Positions 20,322-29,181 of a DNA stretch of 64,000 nucleotides are shown here, piece after piece (the stretch's first letter is position 1; each line of letters opens with the position of its first letter). The notes below the pieces were generated by a model, which was given only the letters and a program-made list of their open reading frames with translations, ran no database searches and was not told where the DNA came from. Source of the DNA: Polynucleobacter necessarius (lineage in GTDB: Bacteria; Pseudomonadota; Gammaproteobacteria; Burkholderiales; Burkholderiaceae). The translations under genes and the position numbers were made by a program. The stretch is from NCBI RefSeq assembly GCF_900095215.1, contig NZ_LT606949.1:238283-302282 (forward strand). Reading direction: 5' to 3'.

Positions 20322-21404
20322 ATGAAAGTCGTATCAATTTTTGGCACCAGACCTGAGATGATAAAAATGTGGTCAACACTCAAAAAGTTAGACGAACTAA
20401 ATTTTGAGCACATTATGGTTCATACTGGCCAAAACTATACGCCAGAGCTTAAAGATTTTTTCTTTCGTGATTTAGAGCTTCGAAAGCCTGATTATGAATT
20501 AAATATTAATACAGCTAGCTATGGAAAAGAAGTGGCCGATGTCATTATGAAATCGGATGAATTATTTGCAAAAATTAAACCTGATGCCCTTTTGATTCTT
20601 GGGGATACCTATAGTGGACTATCTATCATGCCTGCCACTCACCATGGAATCAAAACTTTTCATATGGAAGCTGGTTTAAGAGCGTGGGATAAGCGAATGC
20701 CAGAGCAGCGTAATCGAATGTTGATTGATCATATGTCCAGCATACTGCTTCCATTTAATCAATACCATAGAGAGAATTTGATGCGTGAAAATATTCATCC
20801 ATCAAAAATATTTGTAACCGGAAATCCTACCTACGAAGTCATGAGGCATTTTGAGCCAAAAGTTCGCGCTTGTGATGTGCTTAAGCGTCTTGGTTTAGAA
20901 GAAAAAGGATATGTTTTGGTGACCGCCCATCGTTCCGAAAATGTGGATAGTCCAGAAGCCTTGGTTCGGATTATTGATGCACTTGGTCAAATTGTAAGGA
21001 TTCAAAAACGCGAAGTTATTTATCCAATGCACCCTAGGACAAAGAGTAAATTGGCGGGAATTGAGATTCCAGGTGGGGTGCGAATTATGGATCCCTTGGG
21101 ATTTTATGACTTTAATAAACTTCTAGCTAGTGCATGGTGCGTGTTGTCTGATTCAGGTACCGCTTCTGAGGAGGCTCTATTTTATAAAGTCCCATGCGTC
21201 AATTTGAGAATGACAACTGAAAGGCCCGAAACGGTCGAAGCTGGGGGCAATATTATCGCTGGATTAAATCCCAAAAATATCATTGACTCGGTTGAAACGG
21301 CTGTAACTCAAGAATGGGGTTGTCGTTATGACTTAAATGAGAACTTTACCGCCTCATCGGTAGTTGTAAACACCATTCGTAGCGACATAACAAACTTTTT
21401 CTAA
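20322..21404 (+). CDS. wecB: Non-hydrolysing UDP-N-acetyl sugar 2-epimerase (WecB/FnlC/WbvD-like)
   Basis: 360 residues. FGTRPEMIKM, HTGQNY, LGDTYSG, HMEAGLR, GNPTYE, VTAHRSENV and SDSGTASEEA follow the WecB superfamily order. WecB itself makes UDP-ManNAc, but here the FnlA-like dehydratase and RmlD-like reductase lie in the same cluster, so the probable substrate is the reduced UDP-6-deoxy-L sugar, giving UDP-L-FucNAc or UDP-L-QuiNAc (FnlC/WbjD or WbvD role). The divergent loop LRAWDKRMPEQRNR matches this subgroup better than classical WecB. It is separated from its two pathway partners by six genes. Frame intact. Confidence 0.85.
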   Translation: MKVVSIFGTRPEMIKMWSTLKKLDELNFEHIMVHTGQNYTPELKDFFFRDLELRKPDYELNINTASYGKEVADVIMKSDELFAKIKPDALLILGDTYSGLSIMPATHHGIKTFHMEAGLRAWDKRMPEQRNRMLIDHMSSILLPFNQYHRENLMRENIHPSKIFVTGNPTYEVMRHFEPKVRACDVLKRLGLEEKGYVLVTAHRSENVDSPEALVRIIDALGQIVRIQKREVIYPMHPRTKSKLAGIEIPGGVRIMDPLGFYDFNKLLASAWCVLSDSGTASEEALFYKVPCVNLRMTTERPETVEAGGNIIAGLNPKNIIDSVETAVTQEWGCRYDLNENFTASSVVVNTIRSDITNFF

Positions 21405-21548
21405 TCTAAATATCTTGGTGCTTTAGTGGATATACCTTTTTATTAGGTCTTCGACAAGCACAAAGATTTTTTAGAGGGGTAAAGATGCATTCTTTTTATT
21501 CAGAATGGCTGCAATGCTCTTGGACTTGAAAAAGTAAATTTAATTTAT

Positions 21549-23969
21549 ATGATTAAAAATTTAGCGCTAAATAAGTTTTTACAGGCATGTTTGGTTGCGC
21601 TACTATTAATCTGCATTACTTTTCCAGACGTTATATTTAATGGAGCTAGCTTTCGGTTAACTGATCAGGCTGTAGGTGGTTCAGTTGGGACGCTGGCGCG
21701 GAATGTTTACCCAGCGCCTTCCACTGAGGGGTGGTGGGCAAGCTATAACGATAACGGTGGTGCCTTGTTTCAGTCTGAGCCCATGATGGAATTCATGAGA
21801 AATACTATTCAGTCAGGGCAATCACCATATTGGAATCCATATTCTGGTGGTGGATCATTGGGTCCTGAGACACTGGTTGATCAAAAATTTTCATTCTTTA
21901 CCCTGCTGTACTCAATTTCTTGGGGCGGAGCAGGCGCATATAACTTCATACTGCTTGGTTTATATTTTTTTGCAGTAATGTTTTTATCATTGATCATATG
22001 TGAGCATTTAAATTTATCTATTTATGCTGCAATTGCAGGCTCTACTTTTTATCTTCTGAATGGGTATTCAACGGCTAATTTTGGATCCAATGTAACCCAA
22101 AGCTATCTCTATGTTCCAATGTGCATGTATACGGCGTTAGCGTTCATAAATAGATCTAGCGCATTAAGATTTATTTCTTTTGTTCTCGCATTTTCCGTAT
22201 TTTTATCTTGCACGTTTATCCCAACGACCATAACGTCAGTAATCCCAATTCTCTTCATTGTATTCGGATACATGTATGCCAAAATAGGCTGGGGAAGGTT
22301 AAGCTGGGCTGAAAGTATCAAATTAATTGGAATTATGTTGCTGGGAATGATTCTAGTTCTTATGCTTCTATCTTTTATATATATACCAGTAGTTGCAAAT
22401 ATTTTGAGTGTAGGTGAGATGGAAACTTATGCCAAAAGAGTTTTTTTCCCAATCAATTTCCCCCAAGCGATCGCATCATTATTTTCCCCATCGCATTTTT
22501 ATCAGTCCTATAACGCAATGGAGGCAAACGCACTTTTTTGGAGCGATGGAGTTACAAAAAACGGAGTGACAGGTAATACAGTCTTTCATCTTGGGGTAGT
22601 GGCAATTATGCTTTCAGGGTGCGCCTTCAAAGTTTATTTAAATGAATATAGTCGATTTATTTGGATTAGTTTGGTATGTATTGCATTTGGGTTCATTCGT
22701 CTGTTTGACCCCTTTCCATTCGATATTATTTTTTCCAAGATTCCAGTCATTGGAAATATTGGATGTCAGTATTGGTGGCCACCTGTGATTTTTCCAACTA
22801 TATTTCTAGTGGCTTTTGGTATGGATAATCTATCAAAAAAGAATGCGCAAATTATTCCAGCAATTGCACTCATGCTAATTGGTGTATTTTCGCTATTTTA
22901 TGTCTATTGGATATTTGGGCTTCAGGATCCGTATTATCATTTCAAAAAGATATCTCTATCGCTATTAGCGTGTGCATTTCTTGTCATGACAGTTCTTGTT
23001 GCTAATTCACTGTCTAAGAAGAGCATATCTTCTAATAAGTTGATAGCGTTAATTTTATTTCTCTTATTTACAGAGCTTATTCTTGATAGCAAAATGATGC
23101 GCTTACCTCGCCAGGATATTTTTGGCGGACACTCTTCAGTGCTTGATTATGTTATGAATAACGTTGGACTTGGCCGCACTCTCACATTTGGGCAAGGTGG
23201 AATTTACCCAGAACTTGGATCTGCTTTAAAAATTCAAGAGGCCACATCTTTCAATTTGGGGGTTTCACCAGAGTATGTAAAGTTTTTGAATAAAACAATC
23301 TCCCTAGGAAATTCAGCTCAAACCTTCTATGGCGCAAGTTTGATGCTTATGCAGGATAAGCCGGAGTTGCACCACATCAATTGGGAGAATATTAACTTAT
23401 TGGGTATTAAATTTATATTATTACCAATTGGATTTAATGCTTATCACGAAATTTTAACCAATAAGGGCTTTCATGTTTTGGAAAAATCTGGAAGTGCTGT
23501 GTTGTATGAAAATCCCCATGCTATGCCAAGAGCATTCACGGTTAATAGCCCGATTGACCAAAATGGCTTGGATGTAATTTTGCCATTGCATTATCAAACA
23601 ACTTTAGAGCCGGCAAAAATTACAAAATATGAGAATACTTATATTGAAATTCAGGGTAATTCTTCTTCTAACCGATTGCTGGTATTAACTGATAATTGGA
23701 ATAAAAATTGGGCCGTAGAAGTGAATGAAAAGCCTGCTGATTTGATCAAGGTGAATGGGGTATTTCGTGGAGTCATAATTCCTAGGGGCGTATATAACGT
23801 TCAGATGAAATACAAATCCAATGTTATATTTTGGTCAATTATCATTAGTTTGTTTTCGGCATTAATGCTAATTTTAGTTGCGACATTTAGGGTTGGATTT
23901 AGCAAAACTATTGATCAATTTATTTATGGAAAAAATCCCATTCTCAATCATATAAAAAATAAATGCTAA
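21549..23969 (+). CDS. YfhO-like multi-spanning membrane protein, possible GT-C glycosyltransferase
   Basis: 806 residues with a short N-terminal anchor, a large first periplasmic loop (TDQAVGG, WNPYSGGG, PETLVDQKFS), around 11-12 further membrane helices and a soluble C-terminal region (near residues 560-760) with LTDNWNKNWAVEVN, then a last helix. This is the YfhO layout; YfhO proteins are GT-C-type enzymes that transfer a sugar from an undecaprenyl-phosphate donor outside the inner membrane. The polyprenyl-phosphate GT2 at 28.4 kb could supply such a donor. The 3' end overlaps the acetyltransferase gene. No lesion in this long gene, which is notable given the state of the flanking regions. 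Confidence 0.72.
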   Translation: MIKNLALNKFLQACLVALLLICITFPDVIFNGASFRLTDQAVGGSVGTLARNVYPAPSTEGWWASYNDNGGALFQSEPMMEFMRNTIQSGQSPYWNPYSGGGSLGPETLVDQKFSFFTLLYSISWGGAGAYNFILLGLYFFAVMFLSLIICEHLNLSIYAAIAGSTFYLLNGYSTANFGSNVTQSYLYVPMCMYTALAFINRSSALRFISFVLAFSVFLSCTFIPTTITSVIPILFIVFGYMYAKIGWGRLSWAESIKLIGIMLLGMILVLMLLSFIYIPVVANILSVGEMETYAKRVFFPINFPQAIASLFSPSHFYQSYNAMEANALFWSDGVTKNGVTGNTVFHLGVVAIMLSGCAFKVYLNEYSRFIWISLVCIAFGFIRLFDPFPFDIIFSKIPVIGNIGCQYWWPPVIFPTIFLVAFGMDNLSKKNAQIIPAIALMLIGVFSLFYVYWIFGLQDPYYHFKKISLSLLACAFLVMTVLVANSLSKKSISSNKLIALILFLLFTELILDSKMMRLPRQDIFGGHSSVLDYVMNNVGLGRTLTFGQGGIYPELGSALKIQEATSFNLGVSPEYVKFLNKTISLGNSAQTFYGASLMLMQDKPELHHINWENINLLGIKFILLPIGFNAYHEILTNKGFHVLEKSGSAVLYENPHAMPRAFTVNSPIDQNGLDVILPLHYQTTLEPAKITKYENTYIEIQGNSSSNRLLVLTDNWNKNWAVEVNEKPADLIKVNGVFRGVIIPRGVYNVQMKYKSNVIFWSIIISLFSALMLILVATFRVGFSKTIDQFIYGKNPILNHIKNKC

Positions 23970-24667
23970 AAAATCGAGATATAGACCCATACAAGCTAGA
24001 GTACGATGCTTTTCAAAAGCTTCTCAAAGGGGAGTCATTCTCTATTTATGAGGTGGTAGTGTTGTGTTTTAAATCTTTACTCTCAATATTTGAGGGAATA
24101 TTTAGACATATACCAGGAGCATTGGGCTATAAATTAAGATATTATTATTACAAACTTGTCTGTAAAAGGATTGGTCAAAACGTTTTAATAGATGTTGGTG
24201 TCATTCTTAGTGGGACTGCAAATATTAGCATTGACGACTACACTTGGATTGACGCGAATTGTATTATTAGTGCAATGCTCGGTGAGGTAAGTATAGGAAA
24301 AAGGGTGCATATGGCATCTTTTTCCATTATCGGATCAAGGGAGCCTGTAATTATTGAAGATTATGTTGCATTAGGAGCATCAAGCAAGATTTACTCTAAT
24401 TCTGAGGTGGTTGTTCCTGGCAAGCGCATGAGTGGTCCTATGATTCCTGAAGAAGACAAGGCGTTTTTCAGCGCCCCTGTTTATTTAAGAAAAGATAGTT
24501 TTGTGGGGGCAAATTCTGTAATCATGCCAGGCGTAGAGTTGGGGATTGGTGCGGTTGTAGGGGCAAATTCATTAGTCACAAAGTCGGTAGCGGCATGGAC
24601 AATCGTTAGCGGAGTCCCCGCAAGAAAATTAATGGCTCGTGAAAAATTTGATTTACCAGACTATTGA
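23963..24667 (+). CDS. Left-handed beta-helix acetyltransferase
   Basis: 234 residues. The C-terminal 150 consist of imperfect hexapeptide repeats ([LIV]-G-x4), e.g. IGQNVLIDVGVILSG, VSIGKRVHMASF, YVALGASSKI, FVGANSVIMPGVELGIGAVVGANSLVTK, then the typical exit SGVPARKL. This is the LbH acyltransferase fold, usually trimeric and using acetyl-CoA. The N-terminal 60 residues are hydrophobic-basic (CFKSLLSIFEGIF), suggesting membrane association as in WcaF-type enzymes. It overlaps the YfhO-like gene by 7 bp and precedes the deacetylase by 3 bp, so acetylation and deacetylation of the same glycan may be coupled. Confidence 0.82.
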   Translation: MLKNRDIDPYKLEYDAFQKLLKGESFSIYEVVVLCFKSLLSIFEGIFRHIPGALGYKLRYYYYKLVCKRIGQNVLIDVGVILSGTANISIDDYTWIDANCIISAMLGEVSIGKRVHMASFSIIGSREPVIIEDYVALGASSKIYSNSEVVVPGKRMSGPMIPEEDKAFFSAPVYLRKDSFVGANSVIMPGVELGIGAVVGANSLVTKSVAAWTIVSGVPARKLMAREKFDLPDY

Positions 24668-24670
24668 TAA

Positions 24671-25606
24671 ATGATAGCTATTACTTCAACAATGGCGCTT
24701 CATATAGATTGCGACAATCTATGGGCGTATGAGAATGAGTACTCAATCCCTACTTCCAAGAAGCAGACTGGAATCTATGAGGAATCTCTCACACGATTTC
24801 TGGAAATTGCAGAGGAAATTGAAGTGAAGCTTACTTTTTTTATTGTTGGGCATGACCTTCGGCTTTCTGCTTGCCGTCAGTTTTGCGAAAAAGCAATTAA
24901 AGCAGGGCATAAGATTGCAAATCATACCCTTACTCATCCAGTAAAATTTACATCAATGTCTGGAATTGAAATTGCAGACGAGATTAGGCTTTGCGATGAG
25001 AAAATTACTCAAGTATTGGGGGTGAAGGCGATTGGCTTTCGAGCTCCAGGTTATTACCTTGGTCGGGATACTTTAGATACCCTTCGGGATTTTGGATATA
25101 GATACGATAGCTCTGTGTTACCTGGTTTTTCACACTATTTAATGTACCTGTACCAGTATATTAATGGGGGTGCTCAAAGTGGAAAGGCATTTGGAAGGGC
25201 GGCTTATATTTTTGCGTCTCGTAAAGTTCGCCAGTTTTCAGGAGGTCATCCGAACTCTCCTTTGTATGAGCTGCCGGTGGCTACGTTTCCATACCTGCGC
25301 TTTCCCATTCATATGACGTTTGCATTTATTCTGGGCAATAGCTACTTAAAATATTCCTTAGAGGCTATTAAAAAAAATAAAAGTCATCATATATTTTTAT
25401 TTCATGCGATAGATTTATTAAGCAAGCCCGTTAATAAGGTGGGCGAATTACCTACTTTTAAGTATTCGGTGACTGAGCGAGAGTCTATGGTTAGGGGGGT
25501 TATGAAAGCCGCAAAAGAAATCGGTAATTTGCTAACTGAAGACTATGTTTATGAATTAGATGCCCTAAAAATTCCCAAAACAATTCTATTGGATAAGTAT
25601 ATTTAG
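24671..25606 (+). CDS. Polysaccharide deacetylase (NodB-homology) family
   Basis: 311 residues. The NodB-like pieces are HIDCDNLW near the N-terminus (metal Asp), LTFFIVGHDL, IANHTLTHP with the HxxxH zinc-binding pair near residue 81, IGFRAPGYYL and YRYDSSVLP. HIFLFHAIDL near residue 242 is the usual C-terminal His motif. These enzymes remove N- or O-acetyl groups from sugars. No signal peptide is visible, so it may act in the cytoplasm on a sugar intermediate or lipid-linked glycan, as in DUF-type deacetylases of O-antigen clusters. Frame intact, 3 bp after the acetyltransferase. Confidence 0.8.
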   Translation: MIAITSTMALHIDCDNLWAYENEYSIPTSKKQTGIYEESLTRFLEIAEEIEVKLTFFIVGHDLRLSACRQFCEKAIKAGHKIANHTLTHPVKFTSMSGIEIADEIRLCDEKITQVLGVKAIGFRAPGYYLGRDTLDTLRDFGYRYDSSVLPGFSHYLMYLYQYINGGAQSGKAFGRAAYIFASRKVRQFSGGHPNSPLYELPVATFPYLRFPIHMTFAFILGNSYLKYSLEAIKKNKSHHIFLFHAIDLLSKPVNKVGELPTFKYSVTERESMVRGVMKAAKEIGNLLTEDYVYELDALKIPKTILLDKYI

Positions 25607-25692
25607 TTACTAATATTTAAATTATCTAAATAAAATTCGAATATAATTGGTGTATTTAGGCTGCTGGAAAAATTTATGCTCTTAATGGAGAA

Positions 25693-26421
25693 ATGTTGGT
25701 GACTGATGCTATTTCATTTACGCAGAAATTAGGCGATGGTTCCGAGCTGGAATTTTTTACAAATAATGAGGTATTTTTCCCAACGGGAACTAGTGGCGTA
25801 TTAATTAATGCGGTTCAGAATCAGATCACGTCCCCTGGTACATTACTTGATTTGGGTTGCGGGACTGGTGTAGTTGGGGTGGTGCTGAGTAAGCTAGGGT
25901 TCGCTTCAAATCCATTATTTCTATCTGATGCAAGTCCGAAGGCAGTTTTGTTGGCTGAGCAAAATGCAAAATTACATAATGTACTGTGCGATGCAAGAGC
26001 CGGCTCTTTGTATGAGCCATGGGGCAGCATGAAATTTGATTACATCATCGACGATGTATCGGGGATTGCAGAGGATATCGCAAAAATTTCACCCTGGTTT
26101 CATAATGTGCCATGCGCATCGGGATCTGATGGCGCAGATTTAGTGGTGGAGGTTTTAAATCGCGCCCCAAAACATTTAAATGTGCATGGAAAGATATTTT
26201 TCCCGGTGCTATCGCTTTCAAACGGGGAAAGAATATTAAAAGCAGCTCGTTCAAATTTTAATAATGTTGAGTTGCTTGATCGAAAAACTTGGCCATTACC
26301 AGACGAGATGAGGATGCATCTGGATGTCGTTAGGCGGTTAGCAAATACTGGCTTAATTCAAATAGAAGAAAAATTCGGCATGGTGCTCTGGCATACTGAC
26401 ATATATATGGCTGGCAATTAA
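25693..26421 (+). CDS. HemK-like class I methyltransferase without the NPPY motif
   Basis: 242 residues with the fold and opening of HemK/PrmC methyltransferases: FFPTGTSGVLI, LLDLGCGTGVVGVVL (motif I) near residue 56 and LSDASPKAV. However, the NPPY motif that binds the amide substrate in PrmC is replaced by IIDDVSGIAE, so it is unlikely to methylate glutamine. It stands 22 bp before the acyl carrier protein of the small acyl module and may modify the acyl group or a sugar. The substrate cannot be read from sequence. Frame intact. Confidence 0.65.
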   Translation: MLVTDAISFTQKLGDGSELEFFTNNEVFFPTGTSGVLINAVQNQITSPGTLLDLGCGTGVVGVVLSKLGFASNPLFLSDASPKAVLLAEQNAKLHNVLCDARAGSLYEPWGSMKFDYIIDDVSGIAEDIAKISPWFHNVPCASGSDGADLVVEVLNRAPKHLNVHGKIFFPVLSLSNGERILKAARSNFNNVELLDRKTWPLPDEMRMHLDVVRRLANTGLIQIEEKFGMVLWHTDIYMAGN

Positions 26422-26442
26422 ATTAAATAACAAGGACTAATC

Positions 26443-26694
26443 GTGAATGAAAATAAAGTAACCGCTGAAGAGGTTTTTGAGTGTATTGAGAAGGCTTTAG
26501 AACTACAGCCAAAATCAATCAATATTAGTAGCATCAAGGCGGAGCTTCCAGAATGGGATTCCTTTGGGCATCTGGGAATTCTCGCAGCGTTAGATTTAAA
26601 ATTCAATGGTAAGGTTGCCTCAATAGATGATATGGCCTCAGCCGATACAGTTGAAAAAATTATCAGTTTGCTTAAAGCGAATAAGTTAATTTAG
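26443..26694 (+). CDS. Acyl carrier protein
   Basis: 83 residues, GTG start at 26443 preceded by the purine-rich AACAAGGACTAA. The phosphopantetheine site is the Ser in EWDSFGHLGIL, residue 40, in the middle of a four-helix-size protein with acidic character, as in dedicated ACPs of small biosynthetic clusters. It lies between a methyltransferase and a ketoacyl synthase III (5 bp gap), so it is not the housekeeping AcpP. It probably carries the short acyl chain built by the next two genes. Confidence 0.85.
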   Translation: MNENKVTAEEVFECIEKALELQPKSINISSIKAELPEWDSFGHLGILAALDLKFNGKVASIDDMASADTVEKIISLLKANKLI

Positions 26695-26699
26695 TATCC

Positions 26700-27701
26700 G
26701 TGACCAAACAATCATCGCCTTTGCCAGTTCGTATTGAAGTAATTGAATACCAATTACCAGACAATATTGAAACAGGCATCTCTTTAATTGAGCAAAATCC
26801 CGAATGGTCGATCGTTGAGATTGAGAAAAAAACGGGAATTAATACTCGTTATATTAGCGACCAACATGAAACAGCTTTAGATCTTGGTCTGATGGCTGCC
26901 AATAAAATACTCGTAAATAATGAGAATTTGAGGTCTGAAATTGATGTATTAATTTTTGTGACTCAGTCACCAGATTATGTGTTGCCTGCTTCAGCCTGCA
27001 TTTTGCAGGAAAAGCTTAATTTACAAACTAACTGTATGGCTTTTGATGTTAATCAAGGGTGTTCTGGGTTCATCTATGGGATGGCGCTATCTTCCTCATT
27101 AATTACTGCTGGCCTGGCAAATAAAGTTCTGCTGGTTTGTGCTGATACTTACACTAAATACATTGCTCCTGATGATAGAACTTGCAGACCAATTTTTAGT
27201 GATGGGGCTGCTGCAACCCTCATTTCTAGCTCTGTTGAGTCTCAAATTGGTCCATTTGAGCTTGGAACTGATGGCAAGGGGGCTCTTAATTTACTTGTTG
27301 AAAATGGGGGTGCGCGGCAAAGAAGTCGTGGAGCAATTCAGGATCAAAAATTATTCATGGATGGCGCTAAGGTATTTATGTTCTCCATGAGTGCTGTTCC
27401 TAAGTGCGTAGAAAATCTCTTGCATAAAACGAATAAATCAATATCTGACATTGATTTATTCGTTTTTCATCAGGCGAGTAAATTGGTTTTGGATAATATT
27501 ATTAGGCATTTATCTATTCCCCCTGAGAAGGTCTATTGCAACTATGCCCAAATTGGGAATACTGTTTCCGCTTCTATACCTATTGGATTAAAAGATGCAT
27601 TGGATGACGGCGCCCTAAAGCATGGCGATTTAGTCATGATGGTAGGTTTTGGGGTTGGATATTCCTGGGGTGCATGCCTGTTAAAGTGGGGTGTGAAGTG
27701 A
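26700..27701 (+). CDS. 3-oxoacyl-ACP synthase III (FabH-like)
   Basis: 333 residues, GTG start at 26700. The full FabH catalytic triad is visible: Cys121 in VNQGCSGFIYGM, His in FVFHQASKLV near residue 258 and Asn in AQIGNTVSAS near residue 288. It would condense a short acyl-CoA such as acetyl-CoA with malonyl-ACP to give a 3-ketoacyl-ACP. The location within an O-antigen cluster, between an ACP and a ketoreductase, indicates a dedicated short-chain pathway rather than bulk fatty-acid synthesis. It overlaps the reductase gene by 28 bp. Frame intact. Confidence 0.88.
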   Translation: MTKQSSPLPVRIEVIEYQLPDNIETGISLIEQNPEWSIVEIEKKTGINTRYISDQHETALDLGLMAANKILVNNENLRSEIDVLIFVTQSPDYVLPASACILQEKLNLQTNCMAFDVNQGCSGFIYGMALSSSLITAGLANKVLLVCADTYTKYIAPDDRTCRPIFSDGAAATLISSSVESQIGPFELGTDGKGALNLLVENGGARQRSRGAIQDQKLFMDGAKVFMFSMSAVPKCVENLLHKTNKSISDIDLFVFHQASKLVLDNIIRHLSIPPEKVYCNYAQIGNTVSASIPIGLKDALDDGALKHGDLVMMVGFGVGYSWGACLLKWGVK

Positions 27702-28384
27702 TAGTGCTAAGTGGGGCATCTGGGGGAGTCGGGAGGCAGATACTTGCTTCTTTGGTTGAGGTTGACAAGGTAATTGGTATTTATAACAACCATGCAATAG
27801 AGCACCAGATCGAATCTTTAAATTTCACTGGTGTCAAGGTCGACCTTACTTGCAGTCTCAGCATATCGGAGTTCATCAAAAATAACCAAAAAATATTACA
27901 AAATATAACGCTTGTACACTGTGCAGCGGCTAAAACAGATGGACTTTTGATCAACTACAAAGAGTCTGATTGGGTTGATTTGATGGATATAAATTTGAAG
28001 GCAAATTTCTTGCTGACAAAAGGCCTGTTGCCTATTATGGTGAAAAATGGATGGGGGAGGATTATTCATGTATCCTCTGTTGCTGGCCAGCAGGGCGCAA
28101 TTGGAGCTGCACCCTATGGAGCTTCTAAAATGGCCTTGATTGGGCTCTCACGTGGAATTGCAAAAGAATATGCGAAATTTGGAATTACGTCCAATGTCAT
28201 TGAATTAGGTTATTTTGAATTCGGATTATTTAATGTGCTATCAGATTTGGTAAAAGCCCAGCTTTTGGAGCAAATTCCATCGAAAAAATTAGGTAATACC
28301 AAAAATATTTTTAATTGCATTCAATTTCTTATGCAATCAGATTACGTCAATGGCTCTACTATTAATATAGATGGCGGTATTTGA
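27674..28384 (+). CDS. 3-oxoacyl-ACP reductase-like SDR (FabG-like)
   Basis: 236 residues. N-terminal LSGASGGVGRQIL binds NADPH; the catalytic residues are Ser in HVSSVAGQQG near residue 137 and the YGASK pair near 150; INIDGGI closes the fold. It would reduce the 3-ketoacyl-ACP made by the gene before it to a 3-hydroxyacyl-ACP. The annotated ATG lies inside the synthase gene; a GTG at 27698 just before IVLSGASGG would remove most of the overlap and may be the real start. The stop is followed by a GT2 gene after 41 bp. Confidence 0.85.
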   Translation: MPVKVGCEVIVLSGASGGVGRQILASLVEVDKVIGIYNNHAIEHQIESLNFTGVKVDLTCSLSISEFIKNNQKILQNITLVHCAAAKTDGLLINYKESDWVDLMDINLKANFLLTKGLLPIMVKNGWGRIIHVSSVAGQQGAIGAAPYGASKMALIGLSRGIAKEYAKFGITSNVIELGYFEFGLFNVLSDLVKAQLLEQIPSKKLGNTKNIFNCIQFLMQSDYVNGSTINIDGGI

Positions 28385-28425
28385 AATTTATCTAGTGTGG
28401 CTTGAAGTATTCAATAAGGCTTAAA

Positions 28426-29145
28426 ATGCATTTACCCAGTTTTTGCGTTATTTTACCTATGTACAACGAGGCTTCTAATGCGGAGGCTTGCGTTCTGGAG
28501 CTCTCTAGCTTCCTAGATGGAGTTTCTGCAAGAACAGCAATAATTGCTGTAAATGATGGCAGTAGTGATGGAACTTTGGGTAAGTTAAATTCTTTAACTT
28601 TAAAGCACCCTAAATTAATTGTGGCTAATCATCCTCAAAACAAAGGTTATGGCGCTGCAAATAAAACTGCATTCTCTCTAGCGCTAGTAAATGGATTTGA
28701 TTATGCGTTGGTTATGGATGCAGATCGCACGCAACGCATACATTACATTGAGGGGTTTTTTGAGCCTATGCGTCAAAATGTAGATTTTATTAAGGCAACG
28801 CGATATGCCAAAGGGGGCGGTGTTGATGGGGTGCCATTCAAAAGATGGGCGGTCTCATGGCTTGGTAATTTATTTGCCCGCCTTGTCTTGCGAGTTCCTT
28901 TAACAGACTACACCAATGGTTTTAGGGCTATCAAAACTGGGTTATTGGCGCAGATGGATTGTCGAGAAAATGGATTTGCTCTTTTGATAGAGGAGGTTTA
29001 CCAGGCCAAAAAATTAAATGCTACTTTTGACGAGGTGCCCTATAGGCTTACTGTTAGGGCCGATTTAATTTCTAATTCTAAATTTATATACTCATGGAAG
29101 GTATATAAAAGTTATTGTAGAAACCTATTTGGTGGCCAGAAATGA
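28426..29145 (+). CDS. Polyprenyl-phosphate glycosyltransferase-like GT2 (DPM1/GtrB group)
   Basis: About 239 residues from ATG 28426 (frame open from TTG 28402). CVILPMYNEASNAEACV, AVNDGSSDGT, NKGYGAANKT and LVMDADRTQ (DxD site) place it in GT2, and TDYTNGFRAIK resembles enzymes that load a sugar onto polyprenyl phosphate (dolichol-phosphate mannosyltransferase, GtrB). No membrane segment at the C-terminus. It is followed by an AglD-like membrane protein, a pairing typical of undecaprenyl-phosphate-sugar supply for GT-C enzymes such as the YfhO-like protein at 21.5 kb. Confidence 0.78.
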   Translation: MHLPSFCVILPMYNEASNAEACVLELSSFLDGVSARTAIIAVNDGSSDGTLGKLNSLTLKHPKLIVANHPQNKGYGAANKTAFSLALVNGFDYALVMDADRTQRIHYIEGFFEPMRQNVDFIKATRYAKGGGVDGVPFKRWAVSWLGNLFARLVLRVPLTDYTNGFRAIKTGLLAQMDCRENGFALLIEEVYQAKKLNATFDEVPYRLTVRADLISNSKFIYSWKVYKSYCRNLFGGQK

Positions 29146-29181
29146 TTTTAGAATTTAACAATTTTTATCTTATTTAATTAC

